Source of the DNA: JAWKSY01 sp041402125
GTDB taxonomy: Bacteria; Planctomycetota; GCA-002687715; DRQF01
NCBI GenBank assembly: GCA_041402125.1
Contig: JAWKSY010000003.1
Coordinates: 186,001-250,000, forward strand
DNA: 64,000 nt
Direction of reading: 5' to 3'
Shown here piece by piece: positions 51,505-60,760 of the stretch. A program made the position numbers and the translations under genes. The first letter of the stretch is position 1. Each line of letters opens with the position of its first letter. The notes under the pieces were generated by a model that was not told the DNA's origin, ran no database searches, and saw only the letters and a program-made list of their open reading frames with translations.

Positions 51505-53033
51505 GCGGCGGCCCTTCGCGGCGGGAAGAGGGTCGCGACGGCGAAGGTCGCCGCGCAGCCGATGAGGGAGTTCCAGGTCCAGGCGAAGGGGGCCGGGGTC
51601 CCGAAGAGGTCCGACCAGAACTCCACGACGAGAAGCAATCCGATGCCGACCGCGAGCGCGAGCACGTTCCCGCCGTCCCTTCCCCGCCGCGTCAGGACGC
51701 CGACGAGGAAGACGCCCAGCAGCGGCGGGAAGATCCAGGTCAGCACCTTGAGCCCCAGCATGAGCACGCCGAACCCTTCCCGCGCGCTCCCGGCGCTCTC
51801 GCCGCGCCAGACGAGGACGGCGATTCCCGTCAGGACGAGCCCGAACACGACGGCGAGGACCCGCGAGGCGCGCAGGGCCGCGGCCTCGTCGGCCCGCGGC
51901 GCGAAGTAGGGACGCCACACGCTGTTCACGGCGGTGGCGGAGAGCGCCGCGATCGCGGAGTCGAGACTCGACATGGCGGCGGCGAAGATCGCGGCCACGA
52001 TCAGGCCGCGCACGCCGGCGGGGAGGCTCTCCATCACGTAGGCGGGAAAGACGTAGTCGTAACCCTTCTGGGGATTCGACTCCCCGGCGCGGCGCGCCAG
52101 GGCTTCCGCCTCGGCCGCGACGCCGGCCTCGCCTCCGAAGTGGAGCCAGAGCGCGGAGCCGATCGCGAGGAAGATGACCACGATCGGGAAGGCCAGCGCG
52201 GCCGAGAGCCACATGCTGCGCCGGCCGCCGGCCTCGCCCCGGCAGGTGAGCGCGCGCTGCACCATGTCCTGGTCGGTGCCGTGCGTCGCCATCGTCAGGA
52301 AGGTGATCCCGATCAATCCGGCCCAGAACGTGTAGGCATCCCTCGGATTCATCGAGAAGTCGAACACCCGGAGCTTCGCCCCCCCGTTCGGCGTGACCGC
52401 CTCGCTCAGGGTCCGGAAGCCCTCGCCGACCCCGATCTCGGAGACGAGGAAGCCGAGCGCGAGCAGCGCGCCGCCCACCAGCACCGCGCCCTGGACGATG
52501 TCGGTCCAGATGACGGAGCGGATGCCGCCGAGGACGGTGTAGGCCACGGCGACGGCGGTGATGAGCAGGATCGCCAGCGGAAAGTCGATCCCCGTGACGA
52601 CGACGAGCGCGATCGCGGCGCCGTAGAGGCGCACGCCGCTCCCGAGGGATCGCCCGACGAAGAAGAGAAGACTCGCCGCGCCGCGCGACAGCACGCCGAA
52701 CCGGTCGTGCAGGAAGTCGTAGACCGTCACGACCCGCGCGCGGTAATAGGCACCGATGAGGAGCCCCGCGACGAGGAAACGGGCCGCGACCGACCCCAGC
52801 GCGAGCTGCAGGTAGGTCCAGTCGCCCTTGAGCGACTGGACCGGGGCGCCGATGAAGGTCAGCGCGCTGGTCTCGGTGGCGATGATCGAGAGTCCGGCCG
52901 CCCACCAGGGGATGCGATGGCCGCCGAGGAAGAAGTCCTCCGTGCCCTTCTGCCCCCGCGCCGCGCGCAGACCGATCGCGGCGACGACGACGAGATAGAC
53001 CCCGAGGACCGTCCAGTCGAGCGGCGAGAGCAC
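51501..53033 (-). CDS. Sodium:solute symporter (SSS family)
   Basis: Protein of 510 residues with about 13 membrane helices, opening LSPLDWTVLGVYLVVVAAIG and the family stretch GTEDFFLGGHRIPWWAAGLS followed by TETSALTFIGAP. VAYTVLGGIRSVIWTDIVQG and the Na-site AAAMSSLDSAIAALSAT are also typical. The GTG at 53033 is the most likely start. No other base upstream is needed: the long reading frame that joins it to the membrane gene is an artefact. The substrate (sugar, amino sugar or solute) is inferred from the neighbouring NagZ-like enzyme. Confidence 0.9.
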   Translation of the reverse strand: MLSPLDWTVLGVYLVVVAAIGLRAARGQKGTEDFFLGGHRIPWWAAGLSIIATETSALTFIGAPVQSLKGDWTYLQLALGSVAARFLVAGLLIGAYYRARVVTVYDFLHDRFGVLSRGAASLLFFVGRSLGSGVRLYGAAIALVVVTGIDFPLAILLITAVAVAYTVLGGIRSVIWTDIVQGAVLVGGALLALGFLVSEIGVGEGFRTLSEAVTPNGGAKLRVFDFSMNPRDAYTFWAGLIGITFLTMATHGTDQDMVQRALTCRGEAGGRRSMWLSAALAFPIVVIFLAIGSALWLHFGGEAGVAAEAEALARRAGESNPQKGYDYVFPAYVMESLPAGVRGLIVAAIFAAAMSSLDSAIAALSATAVNSVWRPYFAPRADEAAALRASRVLAVVFGLVLTGIAVLVWRGESAGSAREGFGVLMLGLKVLTWIFPPLLGVFLVGVLTRRGRDGGNVLALAVGIGLLLVVEFWSDLFGTPAPFAWTWNSLIGCAATFAVATLFPPRRAAA

Positions 53034-53038
53034 GCGGC

Positions 53039-54866
53039 TCAGCGCCCCAGGCCGACCGGCAGCGGGAGATCGAAGACCTCGGTGGGATCGAAGACGACCT
53101 CCTCGTGCTCCCCGCGGTCGCGGAAGAGATGGAGGACCCGGGCCCGCCCGACGCCGTCGTAGTGCGGCTCGGGGTAGACCTCGGAGCGGAAGGGCTCCTC
53201 GAAGTCGAAGGAGTGGATCACCGCGCGGAGCCCCGGGATGCCCGAGAGGTCGCGTTCGTCGAGCTCGCGCGTGCCGCCGGCCATGTCGTAGACGTCGAAG
53301 ACGATGCGGAGGGCGCGGCGCAGCATCGGGAAGCGGACGCCCCGCTCGACGTAGATGAGATCGATGCCGAGCGCGTCGAGCACCTTCGCGCACGTGACTG
53401 CGCGCGGCCAGGGGCATCACGCTCCGGTACTCGGGACCGATGGTCTCCGAGCGGAGCTGGAGTCGATCCTCGTCCGCATGATCACGCCCCTCGTCGCGGG
53501 TCAGCCCCGGCGAGAACCAGTGTTGCGGCGCGAGCAGGAGACCCTCGCCGTCCTCGAGCGAGGCGCGCGGAACCGACTTGAAGATGCGCTCGAGCCCGCG
53601 CAGGAAGGCGCGGCGGCGCTGCACGACGTCGCGTCGGCGGACGCGGGCGTGGAGTTCCGGCTCGCGGAGGTCCTCGGGCGAGACGACGAGCGGCCAGCGC
53701 TCCTGGAAGCGGTAGGCGCCCCGCTCCTCGGGTCGGACGAGGAGGGTCACCTCCCCGGACTCGGAGGCTCCGTCGTCGCGGCGGTAGAGCCAGCCCGTCG
53801 GCGCGAGCGCCTCCTCGGCGGTCGCGGCGTCGAGTCCGCCGTTCTCGCAGCGCAGATGGAGGCGCAGTCGCACCTGTCGCGCGGGGTTCTCGATCCGGCC
53901 GGGAATCGTCATGGAGGCGACGACCAGCAGCCAGACGAGCGCGTTTGCGGCGCCGATCCAGACGAGGGCCACCGCCAGGAAGGAGGTGAAGGGCATCGTG
54001 TGCAGGGCGTGCGAGGACCAGCCGCGCGCGATCACCGTGCAGGACGCCAGCAGCGCGACGACGAAGGGGATCGCCATCACGAGCGCCGAGTGGATGAGCA
54101 GGAACCAGGTCCAGTCCGCGCCGCGGCGCCGCCCGTCGCCGTCGGACCAGGCGAAGGTCAGCCGGGGCCCCTCGGGCCAAAGCAGGATCCCGCCGACGGC
54201 GCCGAAGGCCATGAGTCCGACGAGGATCGCGTACCAGGGCGGCAGCAGGAGGAAGCCGAAGACGGCGATCCCTCCGACCATCGCGGGGGCGAGCCAGCGC
54301 GAGGCGTGGAAGCGGCGGAAGAGGTCGGTCTGCGTGCGGAGCTCGCGCATCATCGCGATCGCGAAGTAGACCATCACGGCGCCCGTCGCGATCATCGCCG
54401 CCCAGACCGCGGCGAGGAGGCCGAGGTAGACGACGTAGATCATTCCCGCGAGGGTCTCACGGAAGTCGGAGTCCACGATGCGGCCGAGGGCGAGAAGCAG
54501 CGGGACGGAGAGGACCGCCACCGCCGCCGGCGCGAACTGACCGCGCGGGACGCCGCGCGGCAGGGCCGGCCGCTCCCGGAGGTCGACCTCGAGCGCGCAC
54601 CAGCTCTCCACGACCCGCACGAGGCCGCGGTGGAGGGCGCGCCGGAGCTGTCGGAGGGCCGAGCGCAGCGTCCCCTGCGGCCGGCGCGCGGCGAAGGCGC
54701 CGAAGGCGAGGAGGACGCAGAGGAGGATCCCGTCGCCGAAGTCGCTCGTGGAGTAGCGCCCGAGCCACTCGACCGCGGCGAGCACCACCGCGGCGAGGAG
54801 GAACCTCCCCCCTCGCCCGGTCAGCCCGAGGCCGCGCAGTCCTTCGATCTGAGGGAGAATTCGCAT
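53039..54866 (-). CDS. Multi-pass membrane protein, frameshifted near the 3' third
   Basis: The N-terminal frame (about 490 residues from 54866) has roughly nine hydrophobic helices, such as RFLLAAVVLAAVEWLG, IYVVYLGLLAAVWAAMIATG and LLPPWYAILVGLMAFGAVGG, and soluble segments. It makes sense down to IGPEYRSVMPLAARS (near 53395); then the sensible protein goes on in another frame, TCAKVLDALGIDLIYVERGV (53383-53039), ending DLPLPVGLGR. One indel near 53385-53400 would join them. No family was recognised. It precedes the symporter gene by 5 bp. Confidence 0.6.
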
Positions 54867-55001
54867 GGAACCGGCCCGCTCGCCCCGAGGGTCGCCATCA
54901 TAACCGATGCCGGCCGCGGTCGCTCGGACTCTCGGAGTCCGCGGAATCCTCCCCCGCCGGGTCTCGACGGTCGAGGCCCCCGCGGGGCGTCCCGCGGTCC
55001 C

Positions 55002-55592
55002 TCAGCGACCCTCTTCGGGGATCTCCGGACGCTCTCCGGGGGCCGGGGCGGCGATCTCGGGCCGGACGTTCAGCCGGTCGATCTGCCAGCGGTCCTCGTT
55101 GCGGCGGAGTCGGGCCTCGATCAGCCAGCTCCGGACGAGGGGCGTGACCTTGAGGTTCTCGTCGTTCCCCCGGGCCCAGATCACGTGCGACCGGAACCAG
55201 CGTACGTCGCCCTGCTCGCCGAACTTGTGCGGATGCGTGGCGAAGACCGGCAGCCCCTTCGGACCGTAGGCCCGTGCCAGCTCGAGGAGCGCGTCGCGCC
55301 CGTCGACGTCGACGCCCTCGATCACGAGATCCGGGGCGAACCAGTCCTTCACCTCGTCCCACCGGCCCTCGCGGGCCTGCCAGGGGAGATCCTTGTAGGC
55401 GTCGAACCAGCGCCCCTCCTGCTCGGAGCGGCACTTGAACACCCCGAAGGCGACCATCAGCACGGCCAGGAATCCGAAGAGCACGAATACCCGCCGCCAG
55501 ACGCGGCTCGAGGCCCGCTGGGTGCGCTCGAAGGCCTCCAGCTTCGCCCGCGCCGAACCGGCCGGCCGCTTCTCGTCCCGCGATCCCGTCAT
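55002..55592 (-). CDS. Membrane-anchored NTF2-like (SnoaL-type) protein
   Basis: Protein of 196 residues with an N-terminal cytoplasmic stretch, one membrane helix (RVFVLFGFLAVLMVAFGVF, about 35-53) and a domain whose pattern is NTF2/SnoaL-like: WFDAYKDLPWQAREGRWDEV, WFAPDLVIEGVDVDGRDALL, and later RSWLIEARLRRNEDRWQI. Such domains bind small molecules or act as scaffolds. The ATG forms an ATGA overlap with the thiD stop, so it is part of the thiD-tdk transcript. Confidence 0.65.
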   Translation of the reverse strand: MTGSRDEKRPAGSARAKLEAFERTQRASSRVWRRVFVLFGFLAVLMVAFGVFKCRSEQEGRWFDAYKDLPWQAREGRWDEVKDWFAPDLVIEGVDVDGRDALLELARAYGPKGLPVFATHPHKFGEQGDVRWFRSHVIWARGNDENLKVTPLVRSWLIEARLRRNEDRWQIDRLNVRPEIAAPAPGERPEIPEEGR

Positions 55593-56380
55593 GATCCGTT
55601 CCTCTCGAAGACCAGTAGCCGGCGGCTTCCCCCGCCCCCCGTCCCGGGGAGCTCGGCCGCCGCGATCGCCGATCGCATGCGCGCGCGCGCGACCGCCAGG
55701 GCCGCGTCCGCCGTCTCGCCCCGGGCGAGACCGGCGGCGATGAAGGCGGTCAGGGCGCAGCCCGTTCCGTGCGGCGCCTCGCCGGGCAGTCGCGTCGCGC
55801 GCTGCTCGGTCACGCGACCTCCGACGCCAACGTGCTCGACGAGCTCGGGTTCGCTCGCGTCGCCCGCGCTGACGAAAACCGTCGGTCCGCGCGACGAGAG
55901 CCGGGCGGCCGCCTCGGCGGGATCCCCCGCCTCGCCGAGCCCCGCGAGGAGACCGGCCTCCCGACGGTTCGGCGTCGTGATCGTCGCGCGCGGCAGCAGT
56001 CGCTCGCGCAGGACCTCCTCGCCCGCCGCGTCGAGGAGCGCCCGACCCGAGCTGGATCGCAGCACCGGATCCAGCACGAAGGGCACGCCGGCGAGAGGCC
56101 CCTCGAGGGCCTCCGCGAGGACGCGGGCGATCGACGCCGTGCCGAGCATCCCGGCCTTCACCGCCCGCGGGCGGATCTCGGCGAGCAGGACCGCGAGCCG
56201 CCGCGCGAATCGCTCGGCGCACTCGGGTTCGACCTCGTGCACGCGCGCGGTGTCCTGCGTCGTGAGGGCGGTCGCGACGGCCGTGCCGTGGACCCCCTCC
56301 ACCGCGAAGACCCGGAGATCCTGCTCCAGTCCGGCGCCGCCGGTCGGGTCGGAACCCGCGATGGTCAGGGCGACGATCAC
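55589..56380 (-). CDS. thiD: Hydroxymethylpyrimidine (phosphate) kinase
   Basis: Ribokinase-fold enzyme of 263 residues. GSDPTGGAGLEQDL (about 10-23), AVATALTTQDT, VKAGMLG, VLDPVLRSSSG, TTPNRREA and the C-terminal anion hole PHGTGCALTAFIAAGLARG are the ThiD marks. It phosphorylates HMP to HMP diphosphate for thiamine synthesis, completing the pathway with thiE and thiL in this window. GTG 56380 overlaps the tdk stop in GTGA. Confidence 0.92.
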   Translation of the reverse strand: MIVALTIAGSDPTGGAGLEQDLRVFAVEGVHGTAVATALTTQDTARVHEVEPECAERFARRLAVLLAEIRPRAVKAGMLGTASIARVLAEALEGPLAGVPFVLDPVLRSSSGRALLDAAGEEVLRERLLPRATITTPNRREAGLLAGLGEAGDPAEAAARLSSRGPTVFVSAGDASEPELVEHVGVGGRVTEQRATRLPGEAPHGTGCALTAFIAAGLARGETADAALAVARARMRSAIAAAELPGTGGGGSRRLLVFERNGS

Positions 56381-57009
56381 CGCCCTTCCGCGTCCGCGGC
56401 CGGGTCGCCGTCGCCGCGCGACTCGAAGAGGAAGCCCTCGTCGCGTCGCAGGGGTTCGAAGCAGCGCCGGCAGCGCGCCTCGTAGGTCTCGGAACCGCCG
56501 AGGACCACGACCTCGCCGCGCGCCTCGAGTCGCTGGTTGCGGTGGGCCGGGTTGCCGCAGCGCATGCAGATCGCGAGGTTCTTCGTGACGTACTCGGCCT
56601 CGACGAGGAGGTGCATCACCGTCTCGAAGGGCGCGCCGAGGAAGTCCTGGTCGAGCCCGGCGACGATGACGCGTCTCCCCTCCCCGGCCAGCTCGCGGGC
56701 GACGCGCACGGTGTCGAGATCCAGGAACTGCGCCTCGTCGATGCCGACGACGAAGGTGTCGTCCTCGAGATGGTCGAAGATCTCGGCTCCGCGACCGATC
56801 GGGATCGACTCGTGGCGCGCCCCCTCGTGGGTGACGACGTCGGCCGCGTCGTAGCGGACGTCCGTCGCCGGCTTGAAGGTCTGGACCTTCTGCCGGGCGT
56901 AGCGCGCGCGCGTGAGGCGCCGGATGAGTTCGGTGGTCTTGCCCGAGAACATCGAGCCGCAGATGACCTCGATCCATCCCACGTCGCGGGGAAGCTGGTG
57001 CATGCTCAC
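56377..57009 (-). CDS. tdk: Thymidine kinase
   Basis: Type II thymidine kinase of 210 residues: P-loop GSMFSGKTTEL (about 17-27), VVGIDEAQFLD, VIVAGLDQDF, the lasso zinc site with CMRCGNPA and CRRCFEP (Cys4), and ETYEARCRRC. It phosphorylates thymidine for salvage. The GTG start 57009 is favoured because GGAGGG lies 8 nt upstream and it forms a GTGA overlap with the amidohydrolase stop; ATG 57003 is possible. Confidence 0.95.
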   Translation of the reverse strand: MSMHQLPRDVGWIEVICGSMFSGKTTELIRRLTRARYARQKVQTFKPATDVRYDAADVVTHEGARHESIPIGRGAEIFDHLEDDTFVVGIDEAQFLDLDTVRVARELAGEGRRVIVAGLDQDFLGAPFETVMHLLVEAEYVTKNLAICMRCGNPAHRNQRLEARGEVVVLGGSETYEARCRRCFEPLRRDEGFLFESRGDGDPAADAEGR

Positions 57010-58349
57010 GTCGCCGTCCCTCCGTCGAGACCGGTGAAGTCGCGACGGAGGCGCTCCCAGGCCTCCGACGCGGCGCCGGCGACCTCGTCGGCCCCGAGCG
57101 GACGGACGACGCCGTCGCGCTTGACGGCTCGACCGTCGATGAAGACGTCGCGCACCGAGCCCTCGTCGCAGGCGTAGACGATCCGCGCCGCCGCGTCGCC
57201 GAGTCCGAGCGTCTCGGGGCGGCGTGGATCGATCACGACGAGGTCGGCGCACTTGCCGACCTCGAGGGTGCCGATCTCGTCCTCGAGCCCGAGCGCCCGC
57301 GCGCCGTTGACCGTCGCCATCTCGAGGACGCGCCAGGCGTCCATCCCCGTCGGACCGACCCGCGGCTTGTGGATCAACGCGGCGAGGATCATCTCGCGGA
57401 ACATCGAGAGGCGGTTGTTGCAGGCCGCGCCGTCGGCCGCGAGGGCGACGTTCACCCCGTAGTCGAGCATCTCCGGCACCGCGCAGACGCCGGACGCCAG
57501 CTTGAGGTTGCTCGAGGGGCAGTGCACGACGTGGGTCCCCGTCCCGAAGAGCAGGTCGAGCTCGCCCTCGAAGAGGTGGATGCCGTGCGCCAGCACGGTC
57601 TGGCTCCCGAGGACGCCGAGCTCGCTCAGGTAGTCGATGTTGTTGCGCCCCGTCGCCGCCCGGACGAGCTCGCACTCGGCGCGACTCTCGGAGGCGTGCG
57701 AGTGGAAGATCAGCCCGTGCTCGAAGGCGAGGTCGCACGCCCCGGAGAGCATCTCGTCGCTGCAGCTCACCGCGAATCGCGGCGCCAGGGAGGCGCGCAG
57801 GAGGCCGCCCGCGGTCTCGTGGAAGCTGGCGATCAGCTCGCGGCACTCGCCGAGCGCGGAGTCGACGTCCTCGAGCAGCGCCGCCGGCATGCGACCGGAG
57901 CGGTCGCGATCCATGAGGCACTTGCCTCCCGTGTAGCGGAGGCCGGCCGCGGCCGCGCGCTCGAAGAGGACCGAGGTGTGGCGGCGCGTCCCCATGTCGA
58001 GGATCGCGGTCGTGCCGCCGGCGATGAGCTCGTAGATCCCGAGGTCCGCGGCCGCGCGCATCGCGCTCTCGTCGAGCCAGGCCTCCATCGGCCAGATCCG
58101 GCCGGCCAGCCAGTCGAGCAGTTCGAGGTCGTCGGCCGCGCCGCGGAAGAGGGTCTGGCAGAGGTGGACGTGCGGCTGGACGAAGCCGGGCAGGAGGAAG
58201 CAGCCCGTGGCGTCGATCTCCTCCTCTCCGGCGCCGACGTGCGCGACGTGGGGGGCGATCTCGACGATGCGCCCGTCGCTGACGCGCAGGTCCCCGACGA
58301 AGGTCTCGCGATCCGTCATGGTCAGGATCGTCGCGTGGCGGATGATCAT
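57006..58349 (-). CDS. Amidohydrolase, TrzN / SAH- or 5'-deoxyadenosine-deaminase-like
   Basis: Protein of 447 residues of the amidohydrolase superfamily. The metal ligands are HVH in PGFVQPHVHLCQTLFRG, HSHASE, HGIHL and Asp in LAADGAACNNRLSMF. The motif HLCQTLFRG and the AADGAACNNR segment match the atrazine chlorohydrolase/SAH deaminase branch, which removes amino groups from adenosine-like substrates or triazines. Substrate unsure. ATGA overlap with the CaiB-like gene; GTGA overlap with tdk. Confidence 0.86.
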   Translation of the reverse strand: MIIRHATILTMTDRETFVGDLRVSDGRIVEIAPHVAHVGAGEEEIDATGCFLLPGFVQPHVHLCQTLFRGAADDLELLDWLAGRIWPMEAWLDESAMRAAADLGIYELIAGGTTAILDMGTRRHTSVLFERAAAAGLRYTGGKCLMDRDRSGRMPAALLEDVDSALGECRELIASFHETAGGLLRASLAPRFAVSCSDEMLSGACDLAFEHGLIFHSHASESRAECELVRAATGRNNIDYLSELGVLGSQTVLAHGIHLFEGELDLLFGTGTHVVHCPSSNLKLASGVCAVPEMLDYGVNVALAADGAACNNRLSMFREMILAALIHKPRVGPTGMDAWRVLEMATVNGARALGLEDEIGTLEVGKCADLVVIDPRRPETLGLGDAAARIVYACDEGSVRDVFIDGRAVKRDGVVRPLGADEVAGAASEAWERLRRDFTGLDGGTAT

Positions 58350-59536
58350 CGCGGGCCGGCTCCTCTCGCCTCGTTCCAGCGTCTTGCCTCGGCCTCGTCG
58401 GCGGCGAACTCCGCCAGCAACGCGGCCCCGTGCTCGTCCAGCGCCGGCGCGCCGCGGTCCGCCGTCGGACGCGTCCCGTCGATCCGGGCCGGACCGCCGA
58501 GCACCCGCGTCGGACCGAGCACCGCGTGCGGACGGGTCGTCACGAACCCGTCGTCGCGAGTCGCCACCTCGGCGAGCGCGTCGTCGAGGCCGCGCACGCG
58601 GCCGTAGGGCACGTCGGCCTCGTCGAGGCGCCGGCACCAGGTGTCCGTGTCCGCGCCGGCGAAGACCCCCGCGAGCGCGGCCGCCAGCGCCTCGCGCTCG
58701 GCCGTGCGCCCGCCGTTGCGGCGCCACTCCTCACGATCGAGTCCGGCCGGAACCGCCTCGAGCGCGAGGAAGCGACGCCACTGCTCGTCCGTCGCCACCG
58801 CGAGCACGAGGTGCCCGTCGGAGGTGGCGAAGACCTGGTACGGCGCGAGGTTCGGGTGTCGATTCCCGAGCCGTTCCGGAGGCGGCCCGCCGAGGAGGAT
58901 CGTCTGCGCGTGGAAGGAGGTGAAGGCCAGCGTCCCGTCGAAGAGGGAGACCTCGATCCGCGCTCCCCGTCCGGCGCGCTCGCGCCGGAAGAGCGCGGCC
59001 AGGACGGCCTCCGCGCCGTAGCAGGCGGCGGAGAGATCGGAGGCGCTGAAGGGAACGCGGCAGGGCTCGCCTCCCTCCTCCCCCGTCATGGCCATCACGC
59101 CGCTCTCGGCCTGGATCGCGAGATCGAAGGCCGCCTCCCGCGAGCGCGGACCGTCGAGCGCGAAGCCGCGCACGCTCAGATGCACGACCTCGGGCGCGAT
59201 CTCCCGGATGCGCGCCTCGTCGAGGCCCAGCCGCTCCATGACGCCGGGACGGAAGTTGTCGACCAGGACGTCGGCGCGCGCGAGGACGCGCTCGACGAAG
59301 GCGATCCCCTCGGGGCGCTTCAGGTCGAGGACCACGCTCTCCTTGCCGCGGTTGAACGCCATGAAGTACGGCGACTCCCCGCGTTCGAAGGGCGGACCGA
59401 AACCGCGCGTGGCGTCCCCCTCCGCCGGCTCGACCTTGATCACGCGCGCGCCGAGGTCGGCGAGGCGCTGGGTGCACAGCGGCCCGGCGAGGATGCGGCT
59501 CAGGTCGAGGACGAGGATGCCGTCGAGGGGCTTCAC
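58346..59536 (-). CDS. CaiB/BaiF-type CoA transferase
   Basis: Protein of 396 residues of the family III CoA transferases. It has LDLSRILAGPLCTQRLADLG, ARVIKVEPAEGDATR, NRGKESVVLDLKRPEG, VLVDNFRPGVMERLGL and the catalytic Asp in AAFDLAIQAESGVMAMTG. The family moves CoA between carboxylic acids. The acid cannot be predicted. The start chosen is GTG 59536 (VKPLDGILVLDLSRI); an ATG 20 codons upstream gives Arg-rich, unlikely sequence. Confidence 0.87.
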   Translation of the reverse strand: MKPLDGILVLDLSRILAGPLCTQRLADLGARVIKVEPAEGDATRGFGPPFERGESPYFMAFNRGKESVVLDLKRPEGIAFVERVLARADVLVDNFRPGVMERLGLDEARIREIAPEVVHLSVRGFALDGPRSREAAFDLAIQAESGVMAMTGEEGGEPCRVPFSASDLSAACYGAEAVLAALFRRERAGRGARIEVSLFDGTLAFTSFHAQTILLGGPPPERLGNRHPNLAPYQVFATSDGHLVLAVATDEQWRRFLALEAVPAGLDREEWRRNGGRTAEREALAAALAGVFAGADTDTWCRRLDEADVPYGRVRGLDDALAEVATRDDGFVTTRPHAVLGPTRVLGGPARIDGTRPTADRGAPALDEHGAALLAEFAADEAEARRWNEARGAGPR

Positions 59537-59606
59537 GCGCGCGCTCCGGACATCGGCGGACCCGCGCGATCGACGTCGCGCGTCGGGACGGGACACGGAT
59601 TCGGCA

Positions 59607-60680
59607 TCAGGGGCGGCTCGCGAGCGGCTCGCCGTCGGCGGCGTCGAGACCCAGGCGGGTGAGCAATCGCCCGCGCAGGAGCTCGACCACCTCCTCGAAG
59701 ACGCGGGGCTCGTCGCCGTCGAGCGGGATGCGCGCCGCGGCCATCGTGTTGTGGCCGCCCGCGGTGCCGAGGGTGCCCACCACGTCGCGGATCAGGACGC
59801 CCGCGTCGCCGTCGGGCGCGCTCGTGCGGACGCTCACCACGACGACCTTCTCGAACCGGGCGACGCAGATCGCCCAGTGGACGTCCTCCACCTTGAGGAG
59901 GAGGTCCGCGATCTCGGCGACGAGATCGGGATAGGGGACCTCGTCGAGGTGGGTGAGGACCAGCGGCCCGAAGACGCGCGCGGTGTCGATCGCCGAGGCC
60001 AGGTCGCGGAAGTAGGCGCGCGTGAGGGGCGGGTGCTCGATCCGCTCCAGGGTCTCGTGGTCGACGAACTCGGCGAGGTAGGCGTAGGCGGCGCGGTCCT
60101 CGTCGGTCGTGCGTCGGGTCAGCCCGAGGGTGTCGGTCTTGATCCCGTAGTAGAGCGCGGTCGCCACCGCCGCCGTCGGCACGATGCTGAAGAGGCGGAG
60201 GTAGCCGGTCATGATCGTCGAGGTCGCCCCCAGTCCGGGGCGGACGTCGTGGAACGGGATCGCGCGGGTCGACTCGACGAAGGGGTGGTGATCGATGCAG
60301 ACCTGCAGCGGGACGTCCTGCTCGAGCTCGAGGAGATCGTCCGGATTGAAGCCGAACTCCGGCTGGGCGTCGACGAGGACGGCGGCGTTGAAGTCGAGGC
60401 ACTCGACGTCCCGGAACCGCGTCAGCTCGGGCGCGAGCAGGCGCACCATCTCGCGGTTCTGCGCCCGCCCGATGATGCCTCGATAGCAGAGGGTGACCGT
60501 CTTCCCGAAGCGGCGCTCGAGCAGGAGCTTCATCGCCAGCCCCGACGCGATGCTGTCGGGGTCGGGGTTCATGTGGCAGAAGACGAGCATCGAGTCGTGC
60601 CCGTCCAGCACCTCGCCGAGGCGGCTGACCTCGGGCGGCGTCGCCTCGGTTCCGCGCCTCTTGACGTCGCCGGAAGTCAT
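59607..60680 (-). CDS. DHH-family phosphoesterase (NrnA-like)
   Basis: Protein of about 357 residues. Motifs of the DHH family are HMNPDPDSIASGLAM (D-x-D), VLVDAQPEF, DHHPFVES (DHH) and YGIKTDTLGL, with the DHHA1 glycine loop GTAGGHNTMAAARIP near the C-terminus. NrnA-type enzymes degrade oligoribonucleotides or dephosphorylate pAp. ATG 60680 is chosen over TTG 60710; neither has a good ribosome site. Confidence 0.88.
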   Translation of the reverse strand: MTSGDVKRRGTEATPPEVSRLGEVLDGHDSMLVFCHMNPDPDSIASGLAMKLLLERRFGKTVTLCYRGIIGRAQNREMVRLLAPELTRFRDVECLDFNAAVLVDAQPEFGFNPDDLLELEQDVPLQVCIDHHPFVESTRAIPFHDVRPGLGATSTIMTGYLRLFSIVPTAAVATALYYGIKTDTLGLTRRTTDEDRAAYAYLAEFVDHETLERIEHPPLTRAYFRDLASAIDTARVFGPLVLTHLDEVPYPDLVAEIADLLLKVEDVHWAICVARFEKVVVVSVRTSAPDGDAGVLIRDVVGTLGTAGGHNTMAAARIPLDGDEPRVFEEVVELLRGRLLTRLGLDAADGEPLASRP

Positions 60681-60760
60681 GCGCGTCTGCCCGATGGGGG
60701 CTCCCTCCAATCCCTGCCGCCGGTTCGCGGCTCCGCCGGGGGCGAGCGTCGCCGCCTCTC

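Noticed and set aside
51501..54866. One continuous 1121-codon protein joining a membrane protein to the symporter
   Set aside because: The middle part (about 53040-53390) is nonsense Arg/Pro sequence in this frame, while another frame there is sensible. It is two genes plus a frameshift.
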